DNA of 64,000 nucleotides from an uncultured Pirellulaceae bacterium. GTDB taxonomy: Bacteria; Planctomycetota; Planctomycetia; Pirellulales; Pirellulaceae. Both the position numbers and the translations under genes were made by a program. Positions 49,901-58,658 of this stretch are shown here, one piece after another. The stretch lies in the NCBI GenBank assembly GCA_905480545.1, contig CAJQQR010000114.1, forward strand, positions 1-64,000, in the 5' to 3' direction. Positions within the stretch are counted from its first letter, which is position 1; each line of letters opens with the position of its first letter. The notes beneath the pieces were generated by a model that was given only the letters and a program-made list of their open reading frames with translations, had not been told where the DNA came from and did not search any database.

Positions 49901-50111
49901 ACGAACCTTGAGCAAGGAAGAGCTTCATGATATCGAGTCTGTTTTTCAGACTGCGTACGATTATTACAAGCTTCATACCGCCGATGCGACTCGATTCACC
50001 ATTGCAGGACAGCAGCGTCCTGTCGACGAAAAACGTGTCGCTGAAACGGCGGCGTGGATGACCATTGCCAATTTGATGCTAAACCTGGATGAGGCAATCA
50101 CCTGTGAATGA
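46917..50111 (+). CDS. DUF1549/DUF1553 protein with planctomycete cytochrome C domain
   Basis: A 1064-residue exported protein of a family expanded in planctomycetes. An N-terminal hydrophobic segment (LIVTGTLLALGVAASA) comes before the PSCyt1-type haem c motif CFHCHG near residue 75. DUF1549 (PSCyt2) follows, with MWWLDAARYSDSDGFQGD near 250 and the TLGCTQCHTHKFDP haem-like motif near 357. DUF1553 (PSD1) occupies the C-terminal third, starting near LAKWIVDRQNP. The catalytic role of the family is not known. It starts at the ATG at 46917 and is followed by a DUF1501 gene that overlaps it by 23 bases, the usual pairing. Confidence 0.93.
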   Translation: MDIRINKTDNRIAASADGAPQSPRLPTVVRPHKLKATQKLIVTGTLLALGVAASAEDVNFSRDVLPLLSDRCFHCHGPDEENRKADLRLDLESQAKVDSDAFGPISPGNLSESEVWNRINSTDQNELMPPPDSHRKPLSAKEKATIQKWILDGARWGKHWSFERPVKAAVPDIAKHPIDAFIRQALKDKKIAPSERAPVHTQLRRLSFSLIGMAPTPEELKLLEKNPSNENWNSTIERLLASPHHAERMAMWWLDAARYSDSDGFQGDATRQNWPWRDWVISAFQKNMSFDDFTIEQFAGDLLPNSTAEQILATCFHRNHMTNGEGGRDPEESRIDYVIDRVNTTGTVWLGLTLGCTQCHTHKFDPITHHDYYSMTAFFNSIDENGKAGMGATPYLKYQSKAVTDRVEELTRFVDACESEESLVRKNAEKRFENWLKETVNSDHSLYQTWSIPEPTATSSDGSKFRIESENTIQTFGPSPRQDDYHISLPIPEGMTQISGWRLEVFPNNEHVDGRFSREGNGEFVLTSVRALLKQKGTNTEKELEISKALADVEANPRRKSKLFSDYSAIAKTLNDDARNGWTTEGVKNAASHIGVFALEKPTAVQHGDQFVILLRHRSNIGNANIGRFRLSITSEAGETVARVDGKSPMSELSRLSTKDIGSVPSELRSRLLKQFLLTDVVYQGHLKRLNTAKQQLNATRSNAKPRSVMVLRERKDARTTHVLVRGVWDAKGDEVKPAMLPSILKWPEEKSQSRLDLAKWIVDRQNPLTARVVVNHLWQIMFGEGIVRTPGDFGLQGEFPTHPKLLDWLAVELMEKDWDLRHILKLIATSETYRQSSNTTAQLLAVDPQNRMLARASRFRLPAWMIRDNGLRVSNLLNSAIGGPPVYPYQPDGVWSENTMGRFRYQPSLGPAQYRRTLYAYWRRSSAPTFLFDNAQRRVCEVSTRRTNTPLHALTLMNNNNSLEAARVLADKLSKPNGDSIPKRIGILATRILSRTLSKEELHDIESVFQTAYDYYKLHTADATRFTIAGQQRPVDEKRVAETAAWMTIANLMLNLDEAITCE

Positions 50112-51531
50112 TTCAAGGAACTTACTGTGCCGAAGGTCGTTTTTGAACCAAGCGGGATTCAACATCGGAGCGATCGCTGCAGGTTCTCTACTGGGCCAAG
50201 AGACGTTTGCTGACCAAATCAAGCGCGATTTGCCGCACTTTGCTCCCAAAGCCAAACGGGTCATCTTTCTGACACAATCAGGCGGTCCCTCGCAGATCGA
50301 ACTTTTCGATCATAAACCGAACTTGCATAAATTAGCGGGTACCGAATTACCAAGCAGCGTTCGCCAAGGGCAGCGTCTGACAGGGATGACCAAGGGAAAG
50401 AAGCAATTAATATTACCGCCACTTGCGAAATTTAAACGGCACGGAAAAAGCGGAGCGACCGTCGGCGAGTGGCTTCCCCATACGGCATCGATAGCGGATG
50501 AGTTGTGTTTCGTCAAAAGTATGGTGACGGATCAGATTAACCACGCACCTGCAATGACTAAGTTCCTGACGGGGCATCAATTGCCGGGACGGCCAAGTTT
50601 TGGATGCTGGGCAAGTTACGGATTGGGAAGTATCAACAAAAATTTACCGGACTATCTCGTTCTGATTTCGAAAATGAAACGCTCGAGTGATCAGCCACTC
50701 TACGATCACTATTGGGGCAGCGGGTTCCTTCCGTCGCGACACCAAGGCGTGAAGCTCCGAAATGCTCGCGATCCTGTTCTTTACCTAAACGATCCAGAAG
50801 GTTTTCCGCCAAAGCTTCGACGTGCAATGCTGGATGGTCTTGGTTCGATGAATCAGCGACGATATGCCCAGTCACTCGACCCGGAAATTCAGACACGTAT
50901 TGAACAATACGAGATGGCTTTCCGAATGCAAACCAGCGTGCCGGAATTAGCCGATCTCAGCGATGAACCCGAATCGACGTTTGAACTTTATGGTCCCGAT
51001 TCCCGACGGCCAGGAAGTTATGCCGCCAATTGCATTCTTGCTCGGCGGCTTGTGGAACGTGACGTACGATTCATTCAGCTTTTCCATCCAGATTGGGATC
51101 ATCATTCGCGGCTTGGGGCCTGGTGCGTTTCAAGATGCGTTGACACGGATCAACCCAGCGCCGCATTGATACGTGATCTGAAGCAACGTGGGCTACTGGA
51201 CGACACACTGGTACTCTGGGGAGGTGAATTTGGACGGGGCGTTGCCGGTCAAGGGAAATGGGACGACCCTGCAGCTGGTCGCGATCATCACCCGCGATGC
51301 TTTACTGTTTGGATGGCTGGGGGCGGCGTAAAACCAGGGATGACCTACGGAGCCACGGATGATTTCAGTTACAATGTTGCTGTCGACCCGGTCCATGTGC
51401 GTGATTTGCATGCGACAGCGTTGCATTTGCTGGGCGTCGATCATGAACGATTTTCACATCGTTTCCAAGGTCTTGATTTTACGCTGACTGGTGTTGAAGC
51501 CTCAAAAGTGATCAACCAGGTCATCAGCTAA
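50089..51531 (+). CDS. DUF1501 protein, Tat-exported
   Basis: A 480-residue protein of the alkaline-phosphatase-like DUF1501 family, regularly found after DUF1549/DUF1553 genes in planctomycetes. The N-terminus has a Tat-type signal (CRRSFLNQAGFNIGAIAAGS). The fold is related to sulfatases and phosphatases, and metal-binding His/Asp candidates are seen in FHPDWDHHSRLGAW and GGEFGRGV...DHHPRCFTVW. Its start lies within the end of the upstream gene, so both are translated together. The substrate is unknown. A strong terminator follows. Confidence 0.92.
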   Translation: MRQSPVNDSRNLLCRRSFLNQAGFNIGAIAAGSLLGQETFADQIKRDLPHFAPKAKRVIFLTQSGGPSQIELFDHKPNLHKLAGTELPSSVRQGQRLTGMTKGKKQLILPPLAKFKRHGKSGATVGEWLPHTASIADELCFVKSMVTDQINHAPAMTKFLTGHQLPGRPSFGCWASYGLGSINKNLPDYLVLISKMKRSSDQPLYDHYWGSGFLPSRHQGVKLRNARDPVLYLNDPEGFPPKLRRAMLDGLGSMNQRRYAQSLDPEIQTRIEQYEMAFRMQTSVPELADLSDEPESTFELYGPDSRRPGSYAANCILARRLVERDVRFIQLFHPDWDHHSRLGAWCVSRCVDTDQPSAALIRDLKQRGLLDDTLVLWGGEFGRGVAGQGKWDDPAAGRDHHPRCFTVWMAGGGVKPGMTYGATDDFSYNVAVDPVHVRDLHATALHLLGVDHERFSHRFQGLDFTLTGVEASKVINQVIS

Positions 51532-51562
51532 GTTGCAATAGATTCCGGTCTAATTCAAATAA

Positions 51563-51595
51563 AAAACGAGCGGTACCATGGGTACCGCTCGTTTT
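51563..51595. terminator. Bidirectional terminator between convergent genes
   Basis: A perfect 15-base-pair stem AAAACGAGCGGTACC / GGTACCGCTCGTTTT has an ATG loop and T-rich flanks in both directions. It separates the DUF1501 gene from the converging Gfo/Idh/MocA gene and can serve both. Confidence 0.9.
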
Positions 51596-51672
51596 CGTTT
51601 CATCGCAAATCCAGTTCCTTCGCTAAGTGCATTTGACGAAGTGCATTTGACGAACGACAGGTTAGATTGCTA

Positions 51673-53010
51673 TCAGACCTTTAGGATTTCAAAGCCCTTT
51701 CGCGGGGTGCGAGCGATCATCGCTGCAGCTTGCTCATCGCCCATAATCTTCTCGGTCAGTGGATTCCAAGTGATCTTGCGACCGAGGCGTGCCGCTATGG
51801 CGCTTAAGTGACATGCTGCCATTGCTTGAACGTGACTGAACGGATCAGAAACAGTCAAACCACCTTCACGAATACAACGGTAAAAGTTGTTCTTGTGGCC
51901 TTCGTGGGGTTTGCCTTTGTAAAGTTCCGTAACAGCTTCGTCGGTGTAGACGTCTTTGTCCCAATTCTCTTCGATTGGCTTTCCAACGATCTTTCCACGA
52001 TTCACAAAGATGCGCCCCTTCTCACCTTCAAAGGTAATTCCGTTGTCGCCGGCACTGTTTACATCCATGGTGATTCCATCGGCGAAACGATGCTTGACCG
52101 AAAACTTATGAGACGTGTTATAGCAGTCATCGACAGTTGCGTATCCGTCTTTGTATTCGACCGGATGCTCGCAATTTGTTCCGTCAATTTCTACAGGTCC
52201 CTGTTTGGCACCGTTTTGGTTGAGTGCCCACATTGCGATGTCGACGTGGTGTGCTCCCCAGTCGGTGAATTTACCGCCTGAATACTCATACCACCAACGG
52301 AATTCATAATGACATCGACGTTGTCGATAGTCCTTGTCCTCTGCTTGGCCTTGCCATAGATCCCAATTCAACTCCTTGGGCACATCAGCAACCGGGAATG
52401 GTCCACCAGTCGGCGAGCCATTGATTCCGACAGTGACATGCTTGATCTTTCCAAGCAAACCTTTTTGCACCATGTTCACAGCACGCATAAATTTGTTGCG
52501 ATCGCTCCGCTGTTGAGTACCAACCAAAAAGGCAAGATCCTTGTGCTTTTCACATGCACGACGAATCAGTTGGTTTTCTTCCAGTGTAAGCGTCAATGGC
52601 TTCTGACAGAAAACGTGCTTACCAGCCTCCAATGCTTCAATCGCGATCTTGATATGCCAATGATCCGGCGTCACGATACTAACGACGTCAATGTCTTTCC
52701 GGTCTAGAACTTTGCGGTAATCTTCGTAAGCATCTGCTTTTCCTTTGCCGATGTTCTTGTGATTCTTCGCACGAAGAGCATGCTTTTCGTCCGCATCACA
52801 AACCGCAACAACATTCCCGAACCGTGCGTGTCCCTGTGCGTCACCAGTGCCCATACTTCCGACACCGATGCAACCGATGTTTGGCTTATCGTTTTTCTCT
52901 TGGTTCGCGAATGCCTTTTGGTTCCAGCTAAAATACGGGGTGGCCATCGCCGCACCCGTACCCATCGCGGTTTTTTTAATAAAATCGCGACGCGTGTTTT
53001 GGTTCTTCAT
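51673..53010 (-). CDS. Gfo/Idh/MocA-family oxidoreductase, Tat-exported
   Basis: A 445-residue NAD(P)-binding oxidoreductase. A Tat signal (RRDFIKKTAMGTGAAMATP) directs it to the periplasm, as in the Glycosyl hydrolase 109 / planctomycete group. The Rossmann motif is GCIGVGSMGTGDAQGHARFG near residue 45, and the substrate-binding EAGKHVFCQKPLTLTLEEN near 140. WWYEYSGGKFTDWGAHHVDI carries the conserved Gly-His pair. The ATG at 53010 follows AAAGGAGA. Whether it retains its cofactor in the periplasm, as in glucose-fructose oxidoreductase, is an open question. The substrate is probably a sugar. Confidence 0.92.
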   Translation of the reverse strand: MKNQNTRRDFIKKTAMGTGAAMATPYFSWNQKAFANQEKNDKPNIGCIGVGSMGTGDAQGHARFGNVVAVCDADEKHALRAKNHKNIGKGKADAYEDYRKVLDRKDIDVVSIVTPDHWHIKIAIEALEAGKHVFCQKPLTLTLEENQLIRRACEKHKDLAFLVGTQQRSDRNKFMRAVNMVQKGLLGKIKHVTVGINGSPTGGPFPVADVPKELNWDLWQGQAEDKDYRQRRCHYEFRWWYEYSGGKFTDWGAHHVDIAMWALNQNGAKQGPVEIDGTNCEHPVEYKDGYATVDDCYNTSHKFSVKHRFADGITMDVNSAGDNGITFEGEKGRIFVNRGKIVGKPIEENWDKDVYTDEAVTELYKGKPHEGHKNNFYRCIREGGLTVSDPFSHVQAMAACHLSAIAARLGRKITWNPLTEKIMGDEQAAAMIARTPRKGFEILKV

Positions 53011-53342
53011 CGCAGTCTCCTTTGATATGCTCGGCCTCAGCGGCCGATTCGATGTGAATTTGAACGTGAACTTCGCCAACATCATAACCTAATCTGCTTC
53101 CAACTTCTAATTCTTGGACTTAAATTATTTTTTGATTACGGCATTCCATAATCGCCACTATAAAAAACCATGGCGATCGATACTCACTCAATAATCACTC
53201 CTTATAGATTCGCATTTGTGAAGCGTTCATGTTCCCAATACAATGACCACTAGATAAAACGTTTGCGATCTCGCAAAAGAAGAATAAACAATTTCGCAGT
53301 TAGGGGCCTCCCAATTGCGACATCATTACTTGGTTTGGATTC
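53011..53342. promoter_or_regulatory. Divergent promoter region
   Basis: This region separates the divergent oxidoreductase and lactonase genes and must contain both promoters. It is AT-rich with the start-proximal AAAGGAGA for the oxidoreductase at about 53017-53025. I did not find a clear -10/-35 pair or operator. Confidence 0.35.
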
Positions 53343-54614
53343 ATGACAAAAATCAGCTCCACAAGACGCGTGTTTTTGAAAAGCTCTCTAATCACGGCGG
53401 GTGCCGTTACGGTCACAAACCAACTTTCTTCCGCTGAACCACGTTCGAATGACAAACCGCTTTTGGCGTATGTCGGAACGTTTAGTTCTCCTTTAAAAGA
53501 TATGCTTCCCACTCAGGTTGACCTGCCACCCGGTAACGGGAAAGGAATCCATCTGTTCGAAGTGAATCGCACAGATGGATCGATGACACCGATTGCTGAA
53601 GTCAGAATGGGAACGAGCCCTAGCTGTCTCGCTGTCAACACGGCCGGAACACGGCTTTACTCCACCAACGAAACGGATCACGTCGGTGACAATAAAGAGG
53701 GTTCAGTCAGCGCGTTTGCCATCGACCCATCAAATGGGAGCCTCAAGCAGCTTAACACCGTTCGATCAGGGGGAGCAGGACCAACCTACGCCAGCATCCA
53801 TCCGTCTGGGAAATACTTGCTGGTCGCAAACTATTTTGGTGGGTCCGTATCCGTATTGCCAATCTTGAGTGACGGTCGACTTGGAATCCCCTCGGACGTA
53901 AAAGAAGACGTCGGAAAAATTGGACCGACAAAAGCAACCAATGCTCCGAAAGGGAGCTTTGCAATCAGCGGTCATGATCGTACCCACGCTCATATGATTC
54001 AGTCGGATCCAACTGGTCGTTTTGTGATACATGTCGATCTAGGACTGGACAGAATTTACATCTGGAAATTCGATCAAGCAACGGGCGTTCTGACTGCCAA
54101 TAATCCGCCATACGTTTCTCTTCCTCCGGGTGACGGCCCGCGTCACTTTCATTTCCATCCAAATGGCAAGTGGTTCTATTCGATTCAGGAAGAGGGCTCA
54201 ACCATCGCTCTTTTTGACTACGATGCAAAAGTGGGGCAATTAAAACAACGCCAAACAATCGGAACATTGCCCAACGGTTTTTTGGGAAGCAACTTCTGCT
54301 CCGAGATTCTCGTCTCCAATGACGGTCGATTCGTTTATGGAGGGAATCGACTCTACGACACAATTGCAATCTTTGCCGTCGCAAAAGATGGTCAACTAAA
54401 ACGAATTGGAGACCAGTGGACGCATGGAAATTACCCACGTAGCTTTACCTTTGATCCAACAGGAAACTTCCTATACTGCTGCAACCAACGAACCGATAGT
54501 GTTGCGATATTCCGCGTGAACCGAGAGACGGGCAAACTTCAGTTTACCGGAAATTTTGCTGCCGTAGGAAACCCCTCGCACATCGTTTTCCTAGATCTCG
54601 CCAACAACGAATAA
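53343..54614 (+). CDS. Lactonase-family seven-bladed beta-propeller, exported
   Basis: A 423-residue member of the Pgl-like lactonase family (6-phosphogluconolactonase YbhE type). The N-terminus has a twin-arginine-like signal (STRRVFLKSSLITAGAVTV). Propeller repeats include LLAYVGTFSSP, YASIHPSGKYLLVANYFGGS, THAHMIQSDPTGRFVIHVDL, GDGPRHFHFHPNGKWFYSIQ and HGNYPRSFTFDPTGNFLYCC. The conserved His and Arg in the last three are the likely active-site residues. Because it is exported it probably does not act in the pentose phosphate pathway; the lactone substrate is unknown. Confidence 0.9.
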   Translation: MTKISSTRRVFLKSSLITAGAVTVTNQLSSAEPRSNDKPLLAYVGTFSSPLKDMLPTQVDLPPGNGKGIHLFEVNRTDGSMTPIAEVRMGTSPSCLAVNTAGTRLYSTNETDHVGDNKEGSVSAFAIDPSNGSLKQLNTVRSGGAGPTYASIHPSGKYLLVANYFGGSVSVLPILSDGRLGIPSDVKEDVGKIGPTKATNAPKGSFAISGHDRTHAHMIQSDPTGRFVIHVDLGLDRIYIWKFDQATGVLTANNPPYVSLPPGDGPRHFHFHPNGKWFYSIQEEGSTIALFDYDAKVGQLKQRQTIGTLPNGFLGSNFCSEILVSNDGRFVYGGNRLYDTIAIFAVAKDGQLKRIGDQWTHGNYPRSFTFDPTGNFLYCCNQRTDSVAIFRVNRETGKLQFTGNFAAVGNPSHIVFLDLANNE

Positions 54615-54702
54615 ATTCTGACGTTTCGATGCAAGAGGTGCAGCACTTTCAACAGCCGGAACAATCTCCGAATTTGCTCCATCGGACGATCAACAGAACT
54701 TA

Positions 54703-54963
54703 ACGCAAGCGGAAAAACACAATCATTTCTTTCCGACAGCACTCTAATTCCATTTCGACCGACGGGCTCTGATTGACCTCGGCCTGGAGCGTTCCACCGC
54801 GCCAAGGGCCTTCCCCAGCTGTGGACCAGCGTGTCTCGAATGCCAAGCTCACGAGCGACCTCTGCCTAGGATAAGCCTTGCTCAATGACCTTCTTAACCG
54901 CCGCGAGCTTATAATCTCGGGCAACTGTTAGTCGACTTTGTTTCGTAAATTTCCTTTAGTCAT
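54703..54963 (-). pseudogene. IS3-family OrfA transposase remnant
   Basis: Reading the minus strand from 54963 in mixed frames gives an OrfA-like helix-turn-helix protein. The first 15 codons need a frame change to give KFTKQSR. Then comes YKLAAVKKVIEQGLS, an in-frame TAG, and AEVARELGIRDTLVHSW, the typical HTH. A third frame gives an eroded tail (SPSVEMELECCRKE). With an internal stop and at least two shifts it cannot be functional. No OrfB is present, so this is an old, partial insertion. Confidence 0.7.
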
Positions 54964-55507
54964 ACAATCATGACATACGGAGATTCACTGGCTACCAACT
55001 CTGGGTAACTTCCTTCGAGCAGGAAGGAAGTGGGCTGCGCTCCGCTTACAGCAAGTCGTCTAATTTTTTCTGTGCACGCGGACTGGGGCACTTAGCGGAA
55101 AGCTGCTGCGGCAGTGTCCGCCTCCGCTTAGGTTCGGTACACGCCAACTCTTTGCTCAACAAAGCGGCCTAAAAGATTCGGTCGAATTGCTCAGATCAAC
55201 CCGCTCAGATCAACCCGCTCGATCGCTGCAACCAAATCATCGGCGGGGCACTCGGCCGCACTCGGGAAACTGGCGACAGCGGTCGCCCCGGTACAACTTC
55301 GGTGGCGAGCCGCTGAGTCAATGTTTTAAACCGAGCCAATATGGAGGCAGATAAGCGAGTAGCAGCTGAAGACTACAACCTACATGAGATAAAGAACTTT
55401 TTCTTTTGGGCTGCAATTCAATCAGCAGGTTCCGCTTAGATGACTCCTTACCCAATATTGATCCAATTCAGTGCCCCTGGGGTGGATCCCGCAAACTATT
55501 TCAAAAC
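54964..55507. other. Gene-poor stretch with short hairpins
   Basis: No gene is supported. There are short inverted repeats at about 55010-55033 (ACTTCCTT / AAGGAAGT) and 55272-55287 (GGCGAC / GTCGCC). Two direct copies of CTCAGATCAACCCGCTC lie near 55192-55222. The stretch lies between the IS3 remnant and the tRNA terminator and looks like eroded mobile DNA. Confidence 0.4.
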
Positions 55508-55527
55508 GAAAAACCCCGCAAAACGAA

Positions 55528-55560
55528 AAACCCCGCAAAACGATTGGTTTTACGGGGTTT
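55528..55560 (-). terminator. Terminator of the tRNA-Ser gene
   Basis: A 14-base-pair stem with one mismatch (AAACCCCGCAAAAC / GTTTTACGGGGTTT, loop GATTG) is followed on the minus strand by a run of five Ts. The 17-base left arm GAAAAACCCCGCAAAAC is duplicated in tandem (55508-55541), giving a second chance to fold. It begins 7 bases after the tRNA 3' end. Confidence 0.8.
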
Positions 55561-55566
55561 CTTTAG

Positions 55567-55648
55567 CGGAAGGCACGGGACTCGAACCCGCAACCCCTTG
55601 CGAGGCAACTCAGTTCCAATGAGCACGCTAACCATTCGCTTACCTTCC
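55567..55648 (-). tRNA. tRNA-Ser (anticodon GGA)
   Basis: The minus strand folds into a cloverleaf of about 82 bases. The acceptor stem is GGAAGGT/GCCTTCC with discriminator G73, and CCA is not encoded. The D-loop contains GG, the anticodon stem is GCTCA/TGAGT with loop TTGGAAC, the variable arm is CCTC-GCAA-GGGG, and the T-arm is GCGGG-TTCGAGT-CCCGT. The long variable arm and G73 agree with serine. Two features are odd: position 8 is A instead of the near-universal T, and the D-stem has only three pairs. A terminator follows, so it is probably transcribed. Confidence 0.8.
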
Positions 55649-55944
55649 AATTGTGATTTCCATCAGTTAGCACAGAAATCTTGAGCCCCATCGTTGCATT
55701 CAAATGCCAATCCATCAAGACCCGATCCCGTTGGGCTCAGCAAAAAAGATCCGCCGTTGATTAAATCCAACATCTGTTTCAACTCACCAGCGACATTTCA
55801 TAACTAACTCTGGTCGTGGATCTTTTCACCGATCAATTCTACGCACGTCATTTTGCAATTTAGCTACTCAAGCCATTCGTCGACGCTCATTCCTAAAAGC
55901 AGGCCCAATTGGCTAAGACAACGTTTGACTGATCAGCTAATTTA
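55649..55944. other. Intergenic stretch upstream of the tRNA
   Basis: It must carry the tRNA promoter (minus strand). I see no clear -10/-35 boxes and no gene in it. Confidence 0.35.
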
Positions 55945-55970
55945 AAAGGCCGCCATCAGAGGCGGCCTTT
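55945..55970 (-). terminator. Terminator after the S9 peptidase
   Basis: A perfect 10-base-pair stem AAAGGCCGCC / GGCGGCCTTT with loop ATCAGA lies 38 bases after the stop codon on the minus strand and is flanked by A/T-rich sequence on both sides. Confidence 0.85.
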
Positions 55971-56007
55971 CTGAGAAACCATACCATTTCTAAACTTCAC
56001 ACGTCGA

Positions 56008-58077
56008 TTATTTCAATGATCGGTCCAACCAGTCAAAGAACAGTCGATGCCAAAGCACACCATTTTGAGGGCTCATCACCCAGTGACCTTCTTCAGGAAA
56101 ATATAGAAATCGTGAAGGAACGCCCTGAACTTGGGCCGCTGTAAACGCCTCCATACCCTGCGTTACCGGAACTCGGAAATCTTTTTCCCCGTGGATGACC
56201 ATCAATGGGGTCTTCCAATTCCTCACAAAACGATGAGGCGAAAACAGATTGTATTTCTTCTGCAGCTCGCCCCCCTTCCAATACGGTCCGCCCAAGTCCC
56301 AGTTCACAAAAAAGAGTTCTTCGGTCGAGCCATACATTGACTCCAAATTAAACACGCCACAATGTGCAATCATGGTCGCGAATTTGTCGGCAGCGTTACC
56401 CATTAACCAATAAACAGTGTATCCACCAAAACTGGCGCCAATTGCGCCCACTTTTTCTTTGTTGATAAAGGGCTCCTCCGTCATGGCGTCGGTCGCCGAC
56501 AGCAGATCCTTCATCGCCTGACCACCCCAATCACCACTGATCTGGTCGTTCCACTCTTGTCCGAATCCTGGAAGCCCGCGGCGGTTGGGTGCAACGATGA
56601 CGTAACCCTGGGACGCCATCAAAGTAAAGTTCCAACGGAATGAGAACCATTGGCCAATTTGACCTTGTGGGCCCCCCTGACAGTAAAGCAACAATGGCCA
56701 TTTCTTTTCAGGAGTGAAATTGGGCGGATAAATGACCCAAGAATGAATCTTCTTTCCATCAGTTGAGTCAATCCATCGTTCCTCAATCGTTGGAAGCTGC
56801 AAATCTTTGTAAATTTCGCCGTTAATGTCACTGACGGCTGTTAGCTCACCGGTCTCAAAATCAACGATTCCCAACTCCCGCGGTCTCAACATCGACATGT
56901 AAGATACCAAACCCCGCTTGCCATCCTTCATTACCTTTTGAAGGCTAAAGTTATAACGGCCTTTGGTAAGCTGCTTGCCAAACTTGGAATCGTCCGAAAC
57001 ACCCAGCTTCGATTTCACGGCAAAGATCTGATCGGTGCCCATGTGCTCACTTGAATAAGCAAATCCGCCACCGGGAAGAAAATGAGCGCCATGACATGTT
57101 TGGTCCAGTTCGGAGGTTGCATCGGTGATCGAACCACTTTCGCGATTGTAGACCATGATATGATTTCGATCCGATTCGAAACTGGCACGCGGCATTGAGT
57201 TAAACGCGATCGACTTTCCGTCAGGCGAGTAAACCGGATTGTTGTCGTAGCCGGGACGTCCCTCAGAAATATTCTTTGCCACTCCGCCTGTTGCTTTTAC
57301 AACATAAACGTCGCTGTTCGTCGACTCTGCCCATTTCTCTTCGATCTTTGTCGTGTAGGCAAGCTCCGTTCCGTCCGGTGACCAGGCAAAATTTTCAGAG
57401 CCACTAAACGGCGGAACAGGACAGTCAGCTTTGATTCCAGGCATCAAATCCAAAGGTTTTCCGGCGGTACCATTTTCACCAATAGCAGCGACATGCAGAT
57501 GCGAATACTTGTAGTCGTGCCACTGGTTCCAATGTCGATACATTAAACCGTCAATAATCCGGGCGTCCGCATGCGGGAGGTCCTCATAAAGCTCATTGAC
57601 CGTGTTGTCCATTTTCACATCCAACGTGAATGCCAGATGCTTTCCCGTTGGTGACACCTTCAGGTTCGAGATACCACCCTCAATATCTGTCATCTTGGTA
57701 AGCTTGAGATCGGATAATCTCAGCATCCAAGCTTGAACGCCCGGATTCTTTTCGTCGCCTCGCATTCCCTCGAAAACAAGCTGATCTTCACCTTGGAAAT
57801 TGATCCAATCCAAGGCGCCCACCACTTTCCAATCGGAAACGGGAGAAATCGTGCTGCCATTTCCAACAACCTTGACAAAAATGGTGCTCTTTCCAGCGTT
57901 GTCCTTTAGCTCGTAATTCCGAACGGTGTAGACGATTACGTTTTCCTTAGGCGACACTGTTGCGCTGCCAAGCCGACCAAGCTTCCAAAGCAACTCAGGG
58001 GTCATCGTCTTGGGTTGTGCCAAAACGGGGGAGGCCAAAATGCCAACCGCAAATATCAAACTTAATATCGCTCGCAT
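56008..58077 (-). CDS. S9 family peptidase, acylaminoacyl-peptidase/DPP type, secreted
   Basis: A 689-residue serine peptidase. Signal peptide AILSLIFAVGILASPVLAQ, then a TolB-like WD40/beta-propeller half (FAWSPDGTELAYTTK, NPVYSPDGKSIAFNSM), and then the alpha/beta hydrolase domain from about residue 430. The nucleophile is in GAIGASFGGYTVYW near 547, the Asp in HGEKDFRVPVTQG near 629 and the His in FPEEGHWVMSPQN near 664. Two ATGs lie close together (58083 and 58077). The second is six bases after AGGA, so it is the likelier start. It removes peptides or acylated amino acids from polypeptides outside the cytoplasm. Confidence 0.9.
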   Translation of the reverse strand: MRAILSLIFAVGILASPVLAQPKTMTPELLWKLGRLGSATVSPKENVIVYTVRNYELKDNAGKSTIFVKVVGNGSTISPVSDWKVVGALDWINFQGEDQLVFEGMRGDEKNPGVQAWMLRLSDLKLTKMTDIEGGISNLKVSPTGKHLAFTLDVKMDNTVNELYEDLPHADARIIDGLMYRHWNQWHDYKYSHLHVAAIGENGTAGKPLDLMPGIKADCPVPPFSGSENFAWSPDGTELAYTTKIEEKWAESTNSDVYVVKATGGVAKNISEGRPGYDNNPVYSPDGKSIAFNSMPRASFESDRNHIMVYNRESGSITDATSELDQTCHGAHFLPGGGFAYSSEHMGTDQIFAVKSKLGVSDDSKFGKQLTKGRYNFSLQKVMKDGKRGLVSYMSMLRPRELGIVDFETGELTAVSDINGEIYKDLQLPTIEERWIDSTDGKKIHSWVIYPPNFTPEKKWPLLLYCQGGPQGQIGQWFSFRWNFTLMASQGYVIVAPNRRGLPGFGQEWNDQISGDWGGQAMKDLLSATDAMTEEPFINKEKVGAIGASFGGYTVYWLMGNAADKFATMIAHCGVFNLESMYGSTEELFFVNWDLGGPYWKGGELQKKYNLFSPHRFVRNWKTPLMVIHGEKDFRVPVTQGMEAFTAAQVQGVPSRFLYFPEEGHWVMSPQNGVLWHRLFFDWLDRSLK

Positions 58078-58083
58078 GTTCAT

Positions 58084-58658
58084 TCCTTTTCTTCTTTCTA
58101 ATGGGATCCGCGTTATATCCAAGTATACCGGCGTTTGACGAAATTTTGGATCGGGTATCCTCATTTGGCTTGCGATGGAAAAATTGCCTTGAGCTCAGCC
58201 GAATAAAAAAACCGACTCATATTTTTGCTGGAGTAAAACTTGGTTCACAACCCAGGAGAACGCTGTGGCAAAACTAGCGGACACGTTTTGATTAACGATA
58301 AAAAAATATCAGCGGCCATTAGGGCTTGTTGAATCGGAACGGCATCCAAGCTCGCGTCAATGTAAACATCTACTGGAATTCGATGACTCGATTGTTTGGA
58401 ATATACGAAATGGTGGCCGGTGGGTTTGTGAATGACATATTCGAATTGACAAATGGCTTGATCGGAATGACGCTCATTTGGGATAAGTTGGCGAAAAAGG
58501 AAACGGTCTTGAAGAAGGGTGGACAAGCAGATCGGTGGATAATGAAACTGGCTCAAAAAGACCAACCAAAAAATGCAGGCATTTTCCGGTTCCACCTCGT
58601 TGCATTTGGTGGTTTAATATTCATGCCCGGCCCCCCATTCATCACCACGGATTTTCGA
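58084..58658. other. Intergenic stretch upstream of the esterase
   Basis: A frame is open through most of this stretch on the plus strand in continuity with the esterase, but it has no ribosome binding site and the esterase signal peptide begins only at 58659. I see no recognisable element here. Confidence 0.4.

Noticed and set aside
58326..58658. N-terminal extension of the esterase
   Set aside because: The signal peptide begins at 58659 and the extension has no recognisable sequence.
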